Of a stretch of DNA of 64,000 bases, positions 17,751-27,707 are shown piece by piece (within the stretch, counting starts at the first letter, position 1; each line of letters begins with the position of its first letter). This DNA comes from Bordetella ansorpii (GTDB lineage: Bacteria > Pseudomonadota > Gammaproteobacteria > Burkholderiales > Burkholderiaceae_B): the NCBI RefSeq assembly GCF_900078315.1, contig NZ_FKBS01000017.1, positions 489,649 through 553,648 of the forward strand, given 5' to 3'. Below the pieces are notes generated by a model. The model did no database searches and had not been told where the DNA came from. It saw only the letters and a list, made by a program, of their open reading frames with translations. The position numbers were made by a program, and so were the translations under genes.

Positions 17751-19211
17751 TCAGGCAGTACCACCAACGGTAAGCCCATCCATCCGCACCGTCGGCATCC
17801 CCACCCCCACAGGCACGCTCTGCCCATCCTTCCCGCACGTGCCCACGCCCGAATCCAGCTTCATGTCGTTGCCGATCAGGCTGACCCGCGTCATGGCATC
17901 CGGTCCATTACCGATCAACGTCGCACCCTTCACCGGATACGTGATCTTGCCGTCCTCGATCATGTAGGCCTCGGACGCCGAAAACACGAACTTGCCATTG
18001 GTGATATCCACCTGCCCGCCGCCGAAATTGGCGGCATACAGCCCGCGCTTGACCGAGGCGATGATTTCCTCGGGCGCCTTGTCGCCGCCCAGCATGTAGG
18101 TATTGGTCATGCGCGGCATCGGCAGGTGCGCGAACGATTCGCGGCGGCCGTTGCCGGTCGCCGAGGTTTTCATCAGGCGGGCATTCAGCGTGTCCTGCAT
18201 ATACCCGCGCAGAATGCCGTCCTCGATCAGCACATTGCGTTGCGTCGCGTTGCCTTCGTCGTCGACATTCAACGAACCGCGACGATCCGGCAGCGTGCCG
18301 TCGTCGACCACGGTGACACCGGGCGACGCCACGCGTTCGCCGATGCGGCCCGAGAACACGCTGGAACCCTTGCGATTGAAATCGCCTTCCAGACCGTGGC
18401 CCACGGCTTCGTGCAGCAGGATGCCGGGCCAACCCGAACCCAGCACCACCGTCATTTCGCCAGCGGGCGCGGGACGCGCTTCCAGATTCACCATGGCCTC
18501 GTGCACGGCGCGATCCACGTATTCCTTCAGCAGATCGTCCGAGAACAGATTCAAACCGGTCCGGCCGCCTCCACCGCCGTGGCCCATCTCGCGGCGGCCA
18601 TTGCGTTCGGCGATGACCGTGACGGACAAACGCACCAGCGGCCGCACGTCGGCGGCCAGGCGGCCGTCGCTGCCGGCGATCAGCACCACGTCGTATTCGG
18701 CGCCCAGGCCGGCCATCACCTGGATGACGTGCGGATCCGCGGCGCGCGCCATGCGCTCGACGCGCTCGAGCAGCGCCACTTTCTCGGCGGCCGTCAGCGT
18801 GGTCAGCGGATCGATGTCGGAATACAGGCTGCGGGCATCATCGGGCGGCACGTGCGCCGCCACCTTGACGCGGCCCGCGCCGCGGCGGGCGATACCGCGC
18901 ACCGTCTGGGCAGCGGATTGCAGCGCCTCGACGGACAGGCTGTCGGAATAGGCGAAAGCGGTTTTCTCGCCACTGACGGCGCGCACGCCCACGCCCTGGC
19001 CGATGGAGAAGCTGCCGGTCTTGACGATGCCTTCTTCCAGGCTCCAGCCTTCGCTGCGCGTGTACTGAAAATACAGGTCGGCGTAATCGACCTTGTGCGT
19101 GAAGATTTCGCCCAGGGCGCGGGCCAGGTCGGCCTCGGTCAGGCCCCAGGGGTCCAGCAACAACGATTTGGCGGTGGCCAGGGACTGGATAGCGGGATCG
19201 ATCAATTTCAT
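17751..19211 (-). CDS. tldD: Metalloprotease TldD
   Basis: A 486-residue member of the TldD/PmbA family. TldD pairs with TldE (PmbA) as a zinc protease that trims modified peptides and takes part in CcdA antitoxin turnover in E. coli. The zinc motif is [20 protein letters not shown] (HExxxH), and the C-terminal region has the conserved [20 protein letters not shown]. The tldE partner is not in this window. It is followed closely by palindromic element A. Confidence 0.95.
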   Translation of the reverse strand: MKLIDPAIQSLATAKSLLLDPWGLTEADLARALGEIFTHKVDYADLYFQYTRSEGWSLEEGIVKTGSFSIGQGVGVRAVSGEKTAFAYSDSLSVEALQSAAQTVRGIARRGAGRVKVAAHVPPDDARSLYSDIDPLTTLTAAEKVALLERVERMARAADPHVIQVMAGLGAEYDVVLIAGSDGRLAADVRPLVRLSVTVIAERNGRREMGHGGGGGRTGLNLFSDDLLKEYVDRAVHEAMVNLEARPAPAGEMTVVLGSGWPGILLHEAVGHGLEGDFNRKGSSVFSGRIGERVASPGVTVVDDGTLPDRRGSLNVDDEGNATQRNVLIEDGILRGYMQDTLNARLMKTSATGNGRRESFAHLPMPRMTNTYMLGGDKAPEEIIASVKRGLYAANFGGGQVDITNGKFVFSASEAYMIEDGKITYPVKGATLIGNGPDAMTRVSLIGNDMKLDSGVGTCGKDGQSVPVGVGMPTVRMDGLTVGGTA

Positions 19212-19222
19212 GGATGGTCGGT

Positions 19223-20053
19223 CTACAGGACTCGGTGACGCAGGGCGGGCAAGGCGGCCCGCACCTCGGACAGGCGATCAGCCTCTATCGTACCCCCGAT
19301 CACGCCCGGCTCTTCGGGCAGCACGTCCACGATCTCGCCCCAAGGGTCGATCAGCATGGAATGGCCCCAGGTTCGACGGCCGTTCGGATGTTTGCCCCCT
19401 TGCGCGGGCGCCAATATGTAACATTGATTTTCGATGGCGCGAGCCCGCAGCAGCACTTCCCAGTGCGCTTTTCCGGTGGTGTAGGTGAACGCCGCGGGCA
19501 CCAGAATCAGGCTGACCGGCCCCATCGCGCGATACAGCTCGGGAAAGCGCAGGTCGTAGCACGTGGACAGCCCGACCGGGCCGCACGGCGCGTCGAACGT
19601 CTGCACCGTCTTGCCGGCATGAATAGCCACTGACTCATCATAGGACTCGGCGCCGCGCTGGAAATTGAACAGGTGGATTTTGTCGTAGCGCGCGCGTTGC
19701 TTGCCGTCCGGACCATATACGAAGGCGGTATTGAACACGCGATCGGGATCCGGGCAGGCCAGCGGCAGCGTGCCGCCCACGATCCAGATACCGAGACGGG
19801 CCGCCAATCCGCGCAGGAAATCCTGTATCGGACCGTGTCCTTCGGTCTCTTTAATCGCAAATTTGTCAATATCCCGCTGCCCCATGAAACAAAAGTACTC
19901 GGGCAACGCGACCAAACTGGCGCCGGACTCCGCCGCCTTTTGGATTAACTCACCCGCCTGTTTCAGGTTTTCATCAACATTCGGCGTGCTGACCATTTGA
20001 ACAGCTGCCACGCGCCATGATCCACACAATTCTTTCGATTGCATTTCAGCCAT
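19223..20053 (-). CDS. Carbon-nitrogen hydrolase (nitrilase superfamily)
   Basis: A 276-residue cytoplasmic hydrolase with the catalytic Glu-Lys-Cys triad visible: Glu in [13 protein letters not shown], Lys in [13 protein letters not shown] and Cys in [15 protein letters not shown]. The length and the [20 protein letters not shown] block match the Nit1/deaminated-glutathione amidase group, which repairs glutathione wrongly deaminated by transaminases. That specific role is inferred from similarity. It is 11 bp upstream of tldD on the same strand and may share its transcript. Confidence 0.88.
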   Translation of the reverse strand: MAEMQSKELCGSWRVAAVQMVSTPNVDENLKQAGELIQKAAESGASLVALPEYFCFMGQRDIDKFAIKETEGHGPIQDFLRGLAARLGIWIVGGTLPLACPDPDRVFNTAFVYGPDGKQRARYDKIHLFNFQRGAESYDESVAIHAGKTVQTFDAPCGPVGLSTCYDLRFPELYRAMGPVSLILVPAAFTYTTGKAHWEVLLRARAIENQCYILAPAQGGKHPNGRRTWGHSMLIDPWGEIVDVLPEEPGVIGGTIEADRLSEVRAALPALRHRVL

Positions 20054-20184
20054 GATACAAATTTGTCTCAGTCAGGATACAGTTTGAACGCAATAACCTA
20101 GTATTATTCACGCACAAAACCAAGCAGTAACTGTTCTACCAGCCGGCGAAGGCTATCAACTTATTGATAATCAGGATTAAAACT

Positions 20185-20562
20185 ATGCCCCGCGAATCCT
20201 ACGCAACGCAGCAAGCCAAGATCGAAAAAGAAATCACGAAGCTCCAGAAGCGAGCCGAGGCCCTGCTGACCAAGCGTCGCAAGCCAGTGCTTGCCTCCAT
20301 CGTCAAGTCGATGCGCGACTACGATATTACTCCCGAAGAAATCACGGCAGCCTTCGGCGCTGCCAAGCCCGCCGCCACGCGCGCGCCCTCGGCCGGCGGC
20401 CGCCGCAAGGCAGCCCCCACCGGCGCCAAGCGCGCCGTGGCGCCCAAGTACCGCCATCCGCAGACCGGCGAAACCTGGAGCGGCCGCGGCAAGGCGCCGC
20501 GCTGGCTGGCTGCCGAGGAAGCCAATGGCGCCGATCGCGCCAGCTTCCTGATCGCCGCATAA
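20185..20562 (+). CDS. H-NS-family nucleoid-associated protein
   Basis: A 125-residue DNA-binding protein. The N-terminal half is a charged coiled coil for oligomerisation (AKIEKEITKLQKRAEALLTK). An Ala/Lys-rich linker follows, and the C-terminal KYRHPQTGETWSGRGKAPRW is the H-NS DNA-binding motif of the betaproteobacterial type, with the TWSGRGKAPRW form of the AT-hook-like loop. The ATG at 20185 follows AGGA with 8-nt spacing. Expected to silence AT-rich foreign DNA. Confidence 0.93.
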   Translation: MPRESYATQQAKIEKEITKLQKRAEALLTKRRKPVLASIVKSMRDYDITPEEITAAFGAAKPAATRAPSAGGRRKAAPTGAKRAVAPKYRHPQTGETWSGRGKAPRWLAAEEANGADRASFLIAA

Positions 20563-20576
20563 GCTGGGATTACAGT

Positions 20577-20616
20577 CCCAACAAAATGGCGCGCCGAGGC
20601 GCGCCATTTTGTTGGG
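20577..20616. terminator. Long palindromic terminator between H-NS gene and lipoprotein
   Basis: CCCAACAAAATGGCGCGCC and its exact complement form a 19-bp perfect palindrome with a 2-nt centre, starting 14 bp after the H-NS stop. A/T-rich outer parts give a T-rich 3' arm on both strands, so it can serve the two convergent genes. Confidence 0.82.
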
Positions 20617-20652
20617 CGCAACATGGGGTATCGATGCGCCACCTGGATCCGC

Positions 20653-21297
20653 TTACCGGTCGATCGGATATTCAATCCGGCGCTCGCTGCCATTGTTGCC
20701 GGGAAACCCATCGAAAATGGCACGCACCAGATAAGGCATGGCGCGCAACAGGTTGTCGGCACGGCTGAGCGTATAGGACGAGGAACGATAGACCTCCGCC
20801 CCGCCCCGCTCCCGGTCATGGATCTCGACATTCAGGTAATGGCGGAACGCCGGTTCGGGCACATCGACCCAGTCGGGGCCCCAGAAGCCCGGGCCCCAGA
20901 AGCCATAGCCCCAGCGGCGCGGCCCGTAGTAACCTGGATAACCGCCATACATATACGGATCGTAGGCCTGACGGGTCATCACCGTGGTCTGCGACGTACC
21001 GTAGCTATATGAAACGGTGAATCGGGCCGGCTGGCCGGCGGGCGCTTCGGTCAGGCCGGTGGCGCCCAGGCCGGCGCGCAGGGTGTCGCGGTAGGACTGG
21101 TATTCGAGATTGTTGGATTGCTCGGGGGAGACCGCGGCAAAGGCATACGACTGCCCTTGCACGCCTTGCGGCCAACGTTGGAAGGAGGTGACGTGCATCG
21201 AGACGGTGGGCGCCGCGCAGCCGGCCAGCAGCACGCTGCCCAGCGCCAGCGACGCCCCGGCCATGCGCAGGCCGCGCGACCAGGAGAATTGGGACAT
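20653..21297 (-). CDS. DUF4136-like outer lipoprotein
   Basis: A 214-residue predicted lipoprotein. The ATG at 21297 (MSQFSWSRGLRMAGASLALG) is chosen because it opens a signal peptide ending in the lipobox VLLAGCAAP; AGGAATC precedes it. The mature protein has a Tyr/Gly/Trp-rich middle (DPYMYGGYPGYYGPRRWGYG) and a C-terminal half resembling DUF4136. Function is unknown. It is divergent from pepN. Confidence 0.8.
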   Translation of the reverse strand: MSQFSWSRGLRMAGASLALGSVLLAGCAAPTVSMHVTSFQRWPQGVQGQSYAFAAVSPEQSNNLEYQSYRDTLRAGLGATGLTEAPAGQPARFTVSYSYGTSQTTVMTRQAYDPYMYGGYPGYYGPRRWGYGFWGPGFWGPDWVDVPEPAFRHYLNVEIHDRERGGAEVYRSSSYTLSRADNLLRAMPYLVRAIFDGFPGNNGSERRIEYPIDR

Positions 21298-21418
21298 GAC
21301 TTGATTCCTCCGCGCCCCGTTCGGGCGACATGCAGATACGACCGCGCGCAGTCTGGAAAGTTTTCGCACGGCATGCCACTACAATAACCCGGTCTTCCCT
21401 TTGCATCGTGGAAACCCA

Positions 21419-24127
21419 ATGCGTACCGACACGCCCGTGACGATTTACCGTAAAGATTACCGGCCCTATCCGTACGCAATCCCGCAGGTGGCGCTGGAGT
21501 TCGACCTGGACCCGGACACCACCACCGTCCGCTGCACCATGCAGGCCGAACGCCGCGCCGACGCGGCGGCGGACGCCGTCATGCACCTGGACGGCGAAGC
21601 ACTGGAACTGGTCTCGCTGCGCGTCGACGGCCAGGCCTGGCCCGATGCGCAGTACAGCGTGGGCGCGCATGCGCTCGCCATCTCCGGCCTGCCCGAGCGC
21701 GCCGAGATCGAGATCGTCAGCCGCTGCCATCCGGCCGCCAACTCTACCCTGATGGGTCTGTACGTCTCGGGCGACAGCTTCTTCACGCAGTGCGAGGCCG
21801 AGGGCTTTCGCCGCATCACCTGGTTCGCCGACCGCCCCGACGTCATGTCGCGCTATCGCGTCACGCTGCGCGCGCCCGCCGCCTATCCGCTGCTGCTGTC
21901 CAACGGCAACCTGATCGCCACGCGCCAGTTGCCCGATGGCCGCGGCGAAGCCGAATGGGAAGATCCGTTTCCCAAGCCTTGTTATCTGTTCGCCCTGGTG
22001 GCGGGCCGCCTGACCCACCGGGAAACCCGCGTGGCCACGGCCTCGGGCCGTGAAGTGCTGCTGCAGGTCTACAGCGACCCGGGCTCCGAGAACCGCACGC
22101 AATGGGCGCTGGATTCGCTGGTGCGCGCGCTGCGCTGGGATGAAACCCGCTTCGGCCTCGAACTGGACCTGGACCGCTTCATGGTGGTCGCCGTGCGCGA
22201 CTTCAATATGGGCGCCATGGAGAACAAGGGCCTGAACATCTTCAATGCGGCCTATGTACTGGCCGACCCCGACACCGCCACCGACGCCAACTACGAAGGC
22301 ATCGAGTCGGTCATCGGGCACGAGTACTTCCACAACTGGACCGGCAACCGTGTCACCTGCCGGGACTGGTTCCAGCTCAGCCTGAAGGAAGGCCTGACCG
22401 TTTTCCGCGACCAGGAGTTCAGCGCCGACATGATGGCGCGCGACCTGGACCCGGCGGCCGCCGCCAGCGCGCGCGCGGTCAAGCGCATCGACGACGTGGC
22501 CACGCTGCGCGCGGCGCAGTTCCCGGAAGACGCGGGCCCGATGGCGCACCCCATCCGCCCCGACAGCTACCAGGAGATCGGCAACTTCTACACGGCCACG
22601 GTGTACGAAAAGGGCTCGGAAGTCATCCGCATGCAGCACACCTTGCTGGGCGAGGAAGGCTTTCGCGCGGGCATGGACGAGTATTTCCGCCGCCATGACG
22701 GCCAGGCCGTCACCTGCGACGATTTCGTCGCGGCCATGCAGTCGGTCTATGTGAAGCAGCACCCGGGCCGCAACCTGGAAGTGTTCCGCAACTGGTACCG
22801 CCAGGCCGGCACGCCGCGCGTGGCCGTGACGCTGGACTACGATGCCGCCGCGCAGCGCTGCACGGTCACGCTGGCGCAGCAATGCCAGCCCGTGGGCGTC
22901 GAGCGCCGCGCCGACAATCCCGCCAAGCAGCCCTTCCATATTCCGTTCGCGCTCGGCCTGCTCGACCGCCAGGGCAAGCCGATCGCGCTGCGCGTCGATG
23001 GCCGCGAACAGGAAACCGCCCTGCTCGAGCTCACCACCGCGCGCCAGCAATGGGTATTCGAAGGCGTGCCCTCCGCTCCCGTGCCCTCGCTGCTGCGCGG
23101 CTTCTCGGCCCCCGTCATCGTCGAGTACGGCTGGAGCGACGCCGACCTGGCGCTGCTGTCGGCCCATGACACCGATCCGTTCGCGCGCTGGGAAGCGGGC
23201 CAGGAACTGGCCACGCGCCAGATCCTGGCGCTGGCCCGCCAGCACCAGGCCGGCGACACGCTGCGCGCCGATGACGCCTTCATCGACGCCTGGCGCGCCC
23301 TGCTGACCGACCCCGCGCTGGACGCGGCCTACCGCGCGCGCACGCTGGCGCTGCCTTCCGAGAAGACGCTGGCCGAACGCATGGCGCAGATCGATCCGCC
23401 GGCGCTGGCCGCCGCGCGCGATTTCCTGCGCGCCGAGCTGGGCCGCCAGTTGCAAGCCGAATGGCGCGCCGCGTTCGACGGCAACCAGACCCCGGGCGAA
23501 TACAGCCCCGCCCCTGGCCCCGCTGGCCGCCGCGCCCTGAAGAACCAGGCGCTGGCGCACCTGATGGCGGCCGGCATCGACGGCGCGCAAGGCCTGGCGC
23601 AGCAGCAATACGCGTCGGCCAGCAACATGACCGACAGCATGGCCGCGCTGTCCGCGCTGCTGAACTACGGCACGGGCGACGCCCCCGCGCAGGCGCTGGA
23701 AGCCTTCTACGAGCGGTGGAAGAACGATCCGCTGGTCGTCGACAAGTGGTTCACGCTGCAGGCCACGGCGCGCTCGGCCACGGTGGAAACCGTGCGCGCG
23801 CTGATGCAACATCCGGCCTTCACGCTGCGCAACCCGAACCGCGCCCGCGCATTGGTGTTCCAGTTCTGCCTGAACAACGCCCGCGGCATGCACCACGCCG
23901 ACGGCACGGGCTACGCGTACTGGACGGAACAGGTCATTGCGCTCGATGCCCTGAACCCCGAGGTGGCGGCACGCCTGGCGCGCGCGCTCGACAACTGGTC
24001 GCGCTTCGTGCCTGCGTTGCGCCAGCCGATGCAGCAGGCATTGCAGGCCGTCAGCGCGCATCCCGGGTTGTCGCGCAACGTGCTGGAGATCACGTCCAAG
24101 GCGCTGGAGTTTGCGGCGCAATCGTAG
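21419..24127 (+). CDS. pepN: Aminopeptidase N
   Basis: A 902-residue zinc aminopeptidase of family M1, which removes N-terminal residues from peptides in the cytoplasm. The exopeptidase motif GAMENKGLNIF begins near residue 265 and the zinc site HEYFHNWTGNRVT near residue 301, with the third ligand Glu in LTVFRDQEFSAD. The C-terminal helical domain is complete. Length and motifs match the E. coli PepN type. The start at 21419 follows GTGGAAACCCA. Confidence 0.97.
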   Translation: MRTDTPVTIYRKDYRPYPYAIPQVALEFDLDPDTTTVRCTMQAERRADAAADAVMHLDGEALELVSLRVDGQAWPDAQYSVGAHALAISGLPERAEIEIVSRCHPAANSTLMGLYVSGDSFFTQCEAEGFRRITWFADRPDVMSRYRVTLRAPAAYPLLLSNGNLIATRQLPDGRGEAEWEDPFPKPCYLFALVAGRLTHRETRVATASGREVLLQVYSDPGSENRTQWALDSLVRALRWDETRFGLELDLDRFMVVAVRDFNMGAMENKGLNIFNAAYVLADPDTATDANYEGIESVIGHEYFHNWTGNRVTCRDWFQLSLKEGLTVFRDQEFSADMMARDLDPAAAASARAVKRIDDVATLRAAQFPEDAGPMAHPIRPDSYQEIGNFYTATVYEKGSEVIRMQHTLLGEEGFRAGMDEYFRRHDGQAVTCDDFVAAMQSVYVKQHPGRNLEVFRNWYRQAGTPRVAVTLDYDAAAQRCTVTLAQQCQPVGVERRADNPAKQPFHIPFALGLLDRQGKPIALRVDGREQETALLELTTARQQWVFEGVPSAPVPSLLRGFSAPVIVEYGWSDADLALLSAHDTDPFARWEAGQELATRQILALARQHQAGDTLRADDAFIDAWRALLTDPALDAAYRARTLALPSEKTLAERMAQIDPPALAAARDFLRAELGRQLQAEWRAAFDGNQTPGEYSPAPGPAGRRALKNQALAHLMAAGIDGAQGLAQQQYASASNMTDSMAALSALLNYGTGDAPAQALEAFYERWKNDPLVVDKWFTLQATARSATVETVRALMQHPAFTLRNPNRARALVFQFCLNNARGMHHADGTGYAYWTEQVIALDALNPEVAARLARALDNWSRFVPALRQPMQQALQAVSAHPGLSRNVLEITSKALEFAAQS

Positions 24128-24166
24128 GGCTGTTTTGTCGGGTTGGAGGTATTTGCTTCGTAGGGC

Positions 24167-24300
24167 GTCCTCGGTGGGGTTGGGGGGCGAGGGCCGGCCA
24201 AGTCGTCGGGCTCGGGCGCGCCATCAGGCGCCCTCGGTCCCCTTCGGGGACTGCCCCTCCTCCAATTGGCCGGCCCTCGCCCCCCAACCCCACCGAGGAC
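24167..24300 (+). repeat. Dispersed palindromic element, copy B
   Basis: Arms 24167-24196 and 24271-24300 are a perfect 30-bp inverted repeat, G-rich on the left. The core is the reverse complement of copy A and holds the inner hairpin GTCCCC/GGGGAC. It starts 39 bp after the pepN stop, in the same orientation relative to pepN as copy A is to tldD. Its outer tail CTTCGTAGGGCGTCC matches copy E. Confidence 0.92.
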
Positions 24301-24442
24301 TCACTGCAATGGCGCACGCAGGTCGCCGGCAAAGCCGCTGGCCTGCCGCTCGGCAAAAATTCGGCCTACGATTTGCAGAGGTATTGCACCCCGTACACCC
24401 GGCACCTGAGTTACGAGATCATTTGAACCAGAGATATTGTGA

Positions 24443-24586
24443 GCCTGGGTATGCCAATGGGGTCGAGCCGGCCAATTGGAGGCGGGGAAGTCCCGCGTAG
24501 CGGGACCGAGGGCGCCTGATGGCGCGCCCGAGCCCAACGACTTGGCCGGCTCGACCCCATTGGCATACCCAGGCGCCCCAAGAACC
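24443..24586 (-). repeat. Dispersed palindromic element, copy C
   Basis: Arms 24443-24470 and 24547-24574 are a perfect 28-bp inverted repeat unrelated to those of copy B only 142 bp away. The core matches A, with inner hairpin GTCCCGC-GTA-GCGGGAC. The tail GCCCCAAGAACCC points toward fbp. This is the only copy without a gene stop at its tail side. The 142-bp spacer between B and C holds no gene. Confidence 0.92.
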
Positions 24587-24659
24587 CAGATTCAGCCAAA
24601 GAACACCAACCTCACCCACCAATACGAAAGAACCTCCACACATCAAGACAGGAGAATCA

Positions 24660-25691
24660 ATGAAACGTAAAACCCTCACTCAATACCTGGTCGAACAGCA
24701 ACGTTCGGCCGAACTCGTCCAGCCCGAAGTCCGCCTGCTGATCGAAGTCGTCGCGCGCGCCTGCAAGGCCATCAGCCATGCCGTCAGCAAGGGCGCGCTC
24801 GGTGGCGTGCTGGGCAGCCTGGAAAGCGAGAACGTCCAGGGCGAAGTGCAGAAGAAGCTGGACGTGCTGTCCAACGAGATCCTGCTCGAAGCCAATGAAT
24901 GGGGCGGTCACCTGGCCGCCATGGCATCGGAAGAGATGGAAACCATCCATCCGATTCCGAACCGCTATCCCAAGGGCGAATACCTGCTGCTGTTCGATCC
25001 CCTGGACGGCTCGTCGAACATCGACGTCAACGTGTCCATCGGCACCATTTTCTCGGTGCTGAAGGCGCCGCACACGGTGGATGGCGAAACGCCCATCACC
25101 GAGCAGGATTTCCTGCAGCCCGGCAGCCAGCAAGTGGCGGCGGGCTATGCGGTGTACGGCCCGCAGTCGATGCTGATACTGACGGTCGGCAACGGCGTGG
25201 TCGGCTTCACGCTGGATCGCGAGATGGGCTCGTGGGTGCTGACGCACGAAAGCATGCGCGTGCCGGAAGACACCAAGGAGTTCGCCATCAACATGTCGAA
25301 CATGCGCCACTGGGCGCCGCCGGTGCGCCGCTACATCGACGAATGCCTGGCCGGCACCACGGGTCCGCTGGGCAAGGACTACAACATGCGCTGGGTCGCC
25401 TCGATGGTGACGGACGTGCATCGCATCCTGACCCGTGGCGGCATCTTCATGTATCCGTGGGATGCCCGCGAGCCGGGCAAGGCGGGCAAGCTGCGCCTGA
25501 TGTACGAGGCCAATCCGATGAGCATGCTGATCGAGCAGGCGGGCGGCGCGGCCATTACCGGCACACAGCGCATCCTGGACGTGCAGCCCGAGAAGCTGCA
25601 CCAGCGCGTCAGCGTGATCCTGGGGTCGAAGAACGAAGTCGAGCGCGTGGGCCGGTACCACGCCGAAGCGCAAGCCGTCGGCAAGGCCTGA
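24660..25691 (+). CDS. fbp: Fructose-1,6-bisphosphatase class I
   Basis: A 343-residue gluconeogenic enzyme that removes the 1-phosphate from fructose 1,6-bisphosphate. Class I motifs are [20 protein letters not shown] (metal binding DPLDGSSN) and [20 protein letters not shown]. The ATG at 24660 lies behind ACAGGAGAATCA. Palindromic copies B and C fill the gap before it. Confidence 0.96.
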   Translation: MKRKTLTQYLVEQQRSAELVQPEVRLLIEVVARACKAISHAVSKGALGGVLGSLESENVQGEVQKKLDVLSNEILLEANEWGGHLAAMASEEMETIHPIPNRYPKGEYLLLFDPLDGSSNIDVNVSIGTIFSVLKAPHTVDGETPITEQDFLQPGSQQVAAGYAVYGPQSMLILTVGNGVVGFTLDREMGSWVLTHESMRVPEDTKEFAINMSNMRHWAPPVRRYIDECLAGTTGPLGKDYNMRWVASMVTDVHRILTRGGIFMYPWDAREPGKAGKLRLMYEANPMSMLIEQAGGAAITGTQRILDVQPEKLHQRVSVILGSKNEVERVGRYHAEAQAVGKA

Positions 25692-25704
25692 GGCTGAAAA
25701 GACA

Positions 25705-25759
25705 CAGGGCCTGTCTTGCACCGCCGTCAGGCGGGCGCAGACAGGCCCTGGTCATTTTT
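25705..25759 (+). terminator. Terminator after fbp
   Basis: CAGGGCCTGTCT pairs with AGACAGGCCCTG, and an inner CCGCC/GGCGG stem extends the hairpin. GTCATTTTT follows. It lies 14 bp after the fbp stop. Confidence 0.8.
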
Positions 25760-25860
25760 GCCGCGCACCGCAATGGGCGCGGCTGGCGGGCACGGCCGCC
25801 AACCGGATGCGGCCCCGTCCAGACTCGGTCAGGCTGCATGCGGCACAGCCGGAGGTCACG

Positions 25861-26082
25861 TCAGTCGACGTCCTCGATGGACTTCACGTCGTCCTTGTTG
25901 ATGCGGACGATACGGCCACCCTGGTTGTATTCGTAGAAGCCGCTATCGTCGTTGTACTTCGGCCGGTCGGCCGTCGTGACCTGCGTGCCGTCGTTCTTGT
26001 GGATGATGGTCGGCGTGGAACAACCGGCCAGGACAGCCAGACTCGAAGCGGCAACGACCATCATCAGGGTTTTCGGGCTCAT
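25861..26082 (-). CDS. Small lipoprotein, YgdI/YgdR-like
   Basis: A 73-residue predicted lipoprotein. The ATG at 26082 (MSPKTLMMVVAASSLAVLAG) is behind GGAGGCTTT and opens a signal peptide with lipobox VLAGCSTP. The mature part, DGTQVTTADRPKYNDDSGFY and EYNQGGRIVRINKDDVKSIE, matches the DUF903 (YgdI/YgdR) SH3-like fold. The role of the family is not established. Confidence 0.85.
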   Translation of the reverse strand: MSPKTLMMVVAASSLAVLAGCSTPTIIHKNDGTQVTTADRPKYNDDSGFYEYNQGGRIVRINKDDVKSIEDVD

Positions 26083-26168
26083 AAAGCCTCCGTGTGTTGT
26101 CATGAGGGTGACTCCACTGTAGAGGCGGCCCGCCCCGGCTTCCGTGACCGGATGTCTTGAAAATGTAA

Positions 26169-26223
26169 AGCCCGGGCGGGCTATGTCAGGCCTTGTATCC
26201 CGATCCCCGGGAAACCAGGCCTG
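26169..26223 (-). terminator. Tandem hairpins after thrC
   Basis: Reading leftward from the thrC stop, CAGGCCT (26187-26193) pairs with AGGCCTG (26217-26223), then AGCCC pairs with GGGCT (26169-26182) and is followed on the minus strand by CTTTACATTTT. The second is a weak intrinsic terminator for alaC-hom-thrC. Confidence 0.45.
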
Positions 26224-26235
26224 CGTACCGAAGTC

Positions 26236-27645
26236 TTACACTTTGGCGTGCGCCTCAATGTAGCGCCGGACCGACACCGGGTCGCAATCCATGACCGTGA
26301 CGCGCTGCGGCAACGATTCCAGATTGGCCAGGGCGGCGGGCGGCGGCGCGGGCTGGCCCAGCGCGGCTTCGATGGTTTCCGAGAACTTGGCGGGTAGCGC
26401 GGTTTCCAGCACCAGCATCGGAATGCCGGGCTCGACGTACTGGCGCGCCACTTTCACGCCGTCGGCGGTGTGCGGGTCGATCAGCACGCCGCACGTGTCG
26501 TACGTGGACTTGATGGTGGACAGGCGGTCGGCATGCGTGCTGACGCCGGCCACGAAGCCGTGATCGGCATCGAAGCGCGGCAGTTGGGCGGACAGGTCGA
26601 ACTGGCCCTCTCGCGCCACGTCGTCCCACAGCGCCTTGACGCGCGCCGGATCGGCATCGACCAGGTCGTAGACGAAACGCTCGAAGTTGGAGGCGCGCGA
26701 GATGTCCATGGAGGGGCTGGACGTGGCGTAGGTCTGGGCCGGGGCGCGCGGACGGTAGATGCCCGTGCGGAAAAACTCTTCCAGCACGTTGTTCTCGTTG
26801 GTGGCCAGCACCAGGCGGCGGATCGGCAGGCCCATGCGGCGCGCGATGTGGCCCGACAGGATGTTGCCGAAGTTGCCCGAGGGCACGGCGAACGACACCT
26901 GCTGGCCAGCGCCGGTGGTGGCGGACAGCCAGCCGTGGAAGTAATACACCACCTGGGCCGCGATGCGCGCCCAGTTGATGGAGTTGACCGCGCCCAGGCG
27001 CCAGCGCGTCTTGAATTCCAGGTCGCCGGACAGGGCCTTGACGATGTCCTGGGCCTCGTCGAATACGCCGTGCACGGCGATGTTGTGGATATTCTCGTCC
27101 TGCAGCGAGTACATCTGGGCGCGCTGGAAGGCGCTCATGCGGCCGTGCGGCGACAGCATGAACACGGCCACGCCGCGCTTGCCGCGCAGCGCGTATTCGG
27201 CGGCCGAACCGGTGTCGCCGGAGGTGGCGCCCAGGATGTTCAGCGTGGTGCCGCGGCGCGTCAGCACATATTCGAAGACCTGGCCCAGGAACTGCATGGC
27301 CATGTCCTTGAACGCCAGCGTGGGGCCTTCGGACAGGCCCAGCAGATGCATCCCGTCGTGCAGCGGACGCAGCGGCACGATGTCTTCGCTGTTGAACGAT
27401 TCCTGCCGGTAGGCCGCGCGGGTCAGCGCGCGCAGGTCGTCGGCCGGGATGTCGGTGGCGAAGCGCGACAGCACTTCGAAGGCCAGGTCGGCATACGGCA
27501 GGCCGCGCCAGGATTCGAGCGTGGCCGCGTCGACGCGCGGCAAGGTCTCGGGCACCGCCAGGCCGCCGTCGGGCGCCAGGCCCTCGAGCAGGATGTCGGA
27601 GAAGGCTTGCGGGGCCATGCCGCCGCGGGTGGATACGTACTTCAT
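26236..27645 (-). CDS. thrC: Threonine synthase
   Basis: A 469-residue PLP enzyme that turns O-phosphohomoserine into threonine. The start MKYVSTRGGMAPQAFSDILL is the classic long-form ThrC N-terminus. The PLP lysine lies in GPTLAFKDMAMQFLGQVFEY, and LGATSGDTGSAAEYALRGKR is the phosphate-binding loop. Last gene of alaC-hom-thrC, 62 bp after hom. The reading frame stays open far upstream through hom, but that part is antisense-type artefact and not protein. Confidence 0.96.
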   Translation of the reverse strand: MKYVSTRGGMAPQAFSDILLEGLAPDGGLAVPETLPRVDAATLESWRGLPYADLAFEVLSRFATDIPADDLRALTRAAYRQESFNSEDIVPLRPLHDGMHLLGLSEGPTLAFKDMAMQFLGQVFEYVLTRRGTTLNILGATSGDTGSAAEYALRGKRGVAVFMLSPHGRMSAFQRAQMYSLQDENIHNIAVHGVFDEAQDIVKALSGDLEFKTRWRLGAVNSINWARIAAQVVYYFHGWLSATTGAGQQVSFAVPSGNFGNILSGHIARRMGLPIRRLVLATNENNVLEEFFRTGIYRPRAPAQTYATSSPSMDISRASNFERFVYDLVDADPARVKALWDDVAREGQFDLSAQLPRFDADHGFVAGVSTHADRLSTIKSTYDTCGVLIDPHTADGVKVARQYVEPGIPMLVLETALPAKFSETIEAALGQPAPPPAALANLESLPQRVTVMDCDPVSVRRYIEAHAKV

Positions 27646-27707
27646 GTCAGCCTCGCTGGACCGCCGCGGCGGGCTGGCAGCCTGCCCGGCGGCAAGAAAC
27701 GGAATGA

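Noticed and set aside
24167-24300. Palindromic elements as MITEs with terminal inverted repeats
   Set aside because: In MITEs the terminal repeats are alike among copies; here the arms differ between copies, and no target-site duplication was recognised.
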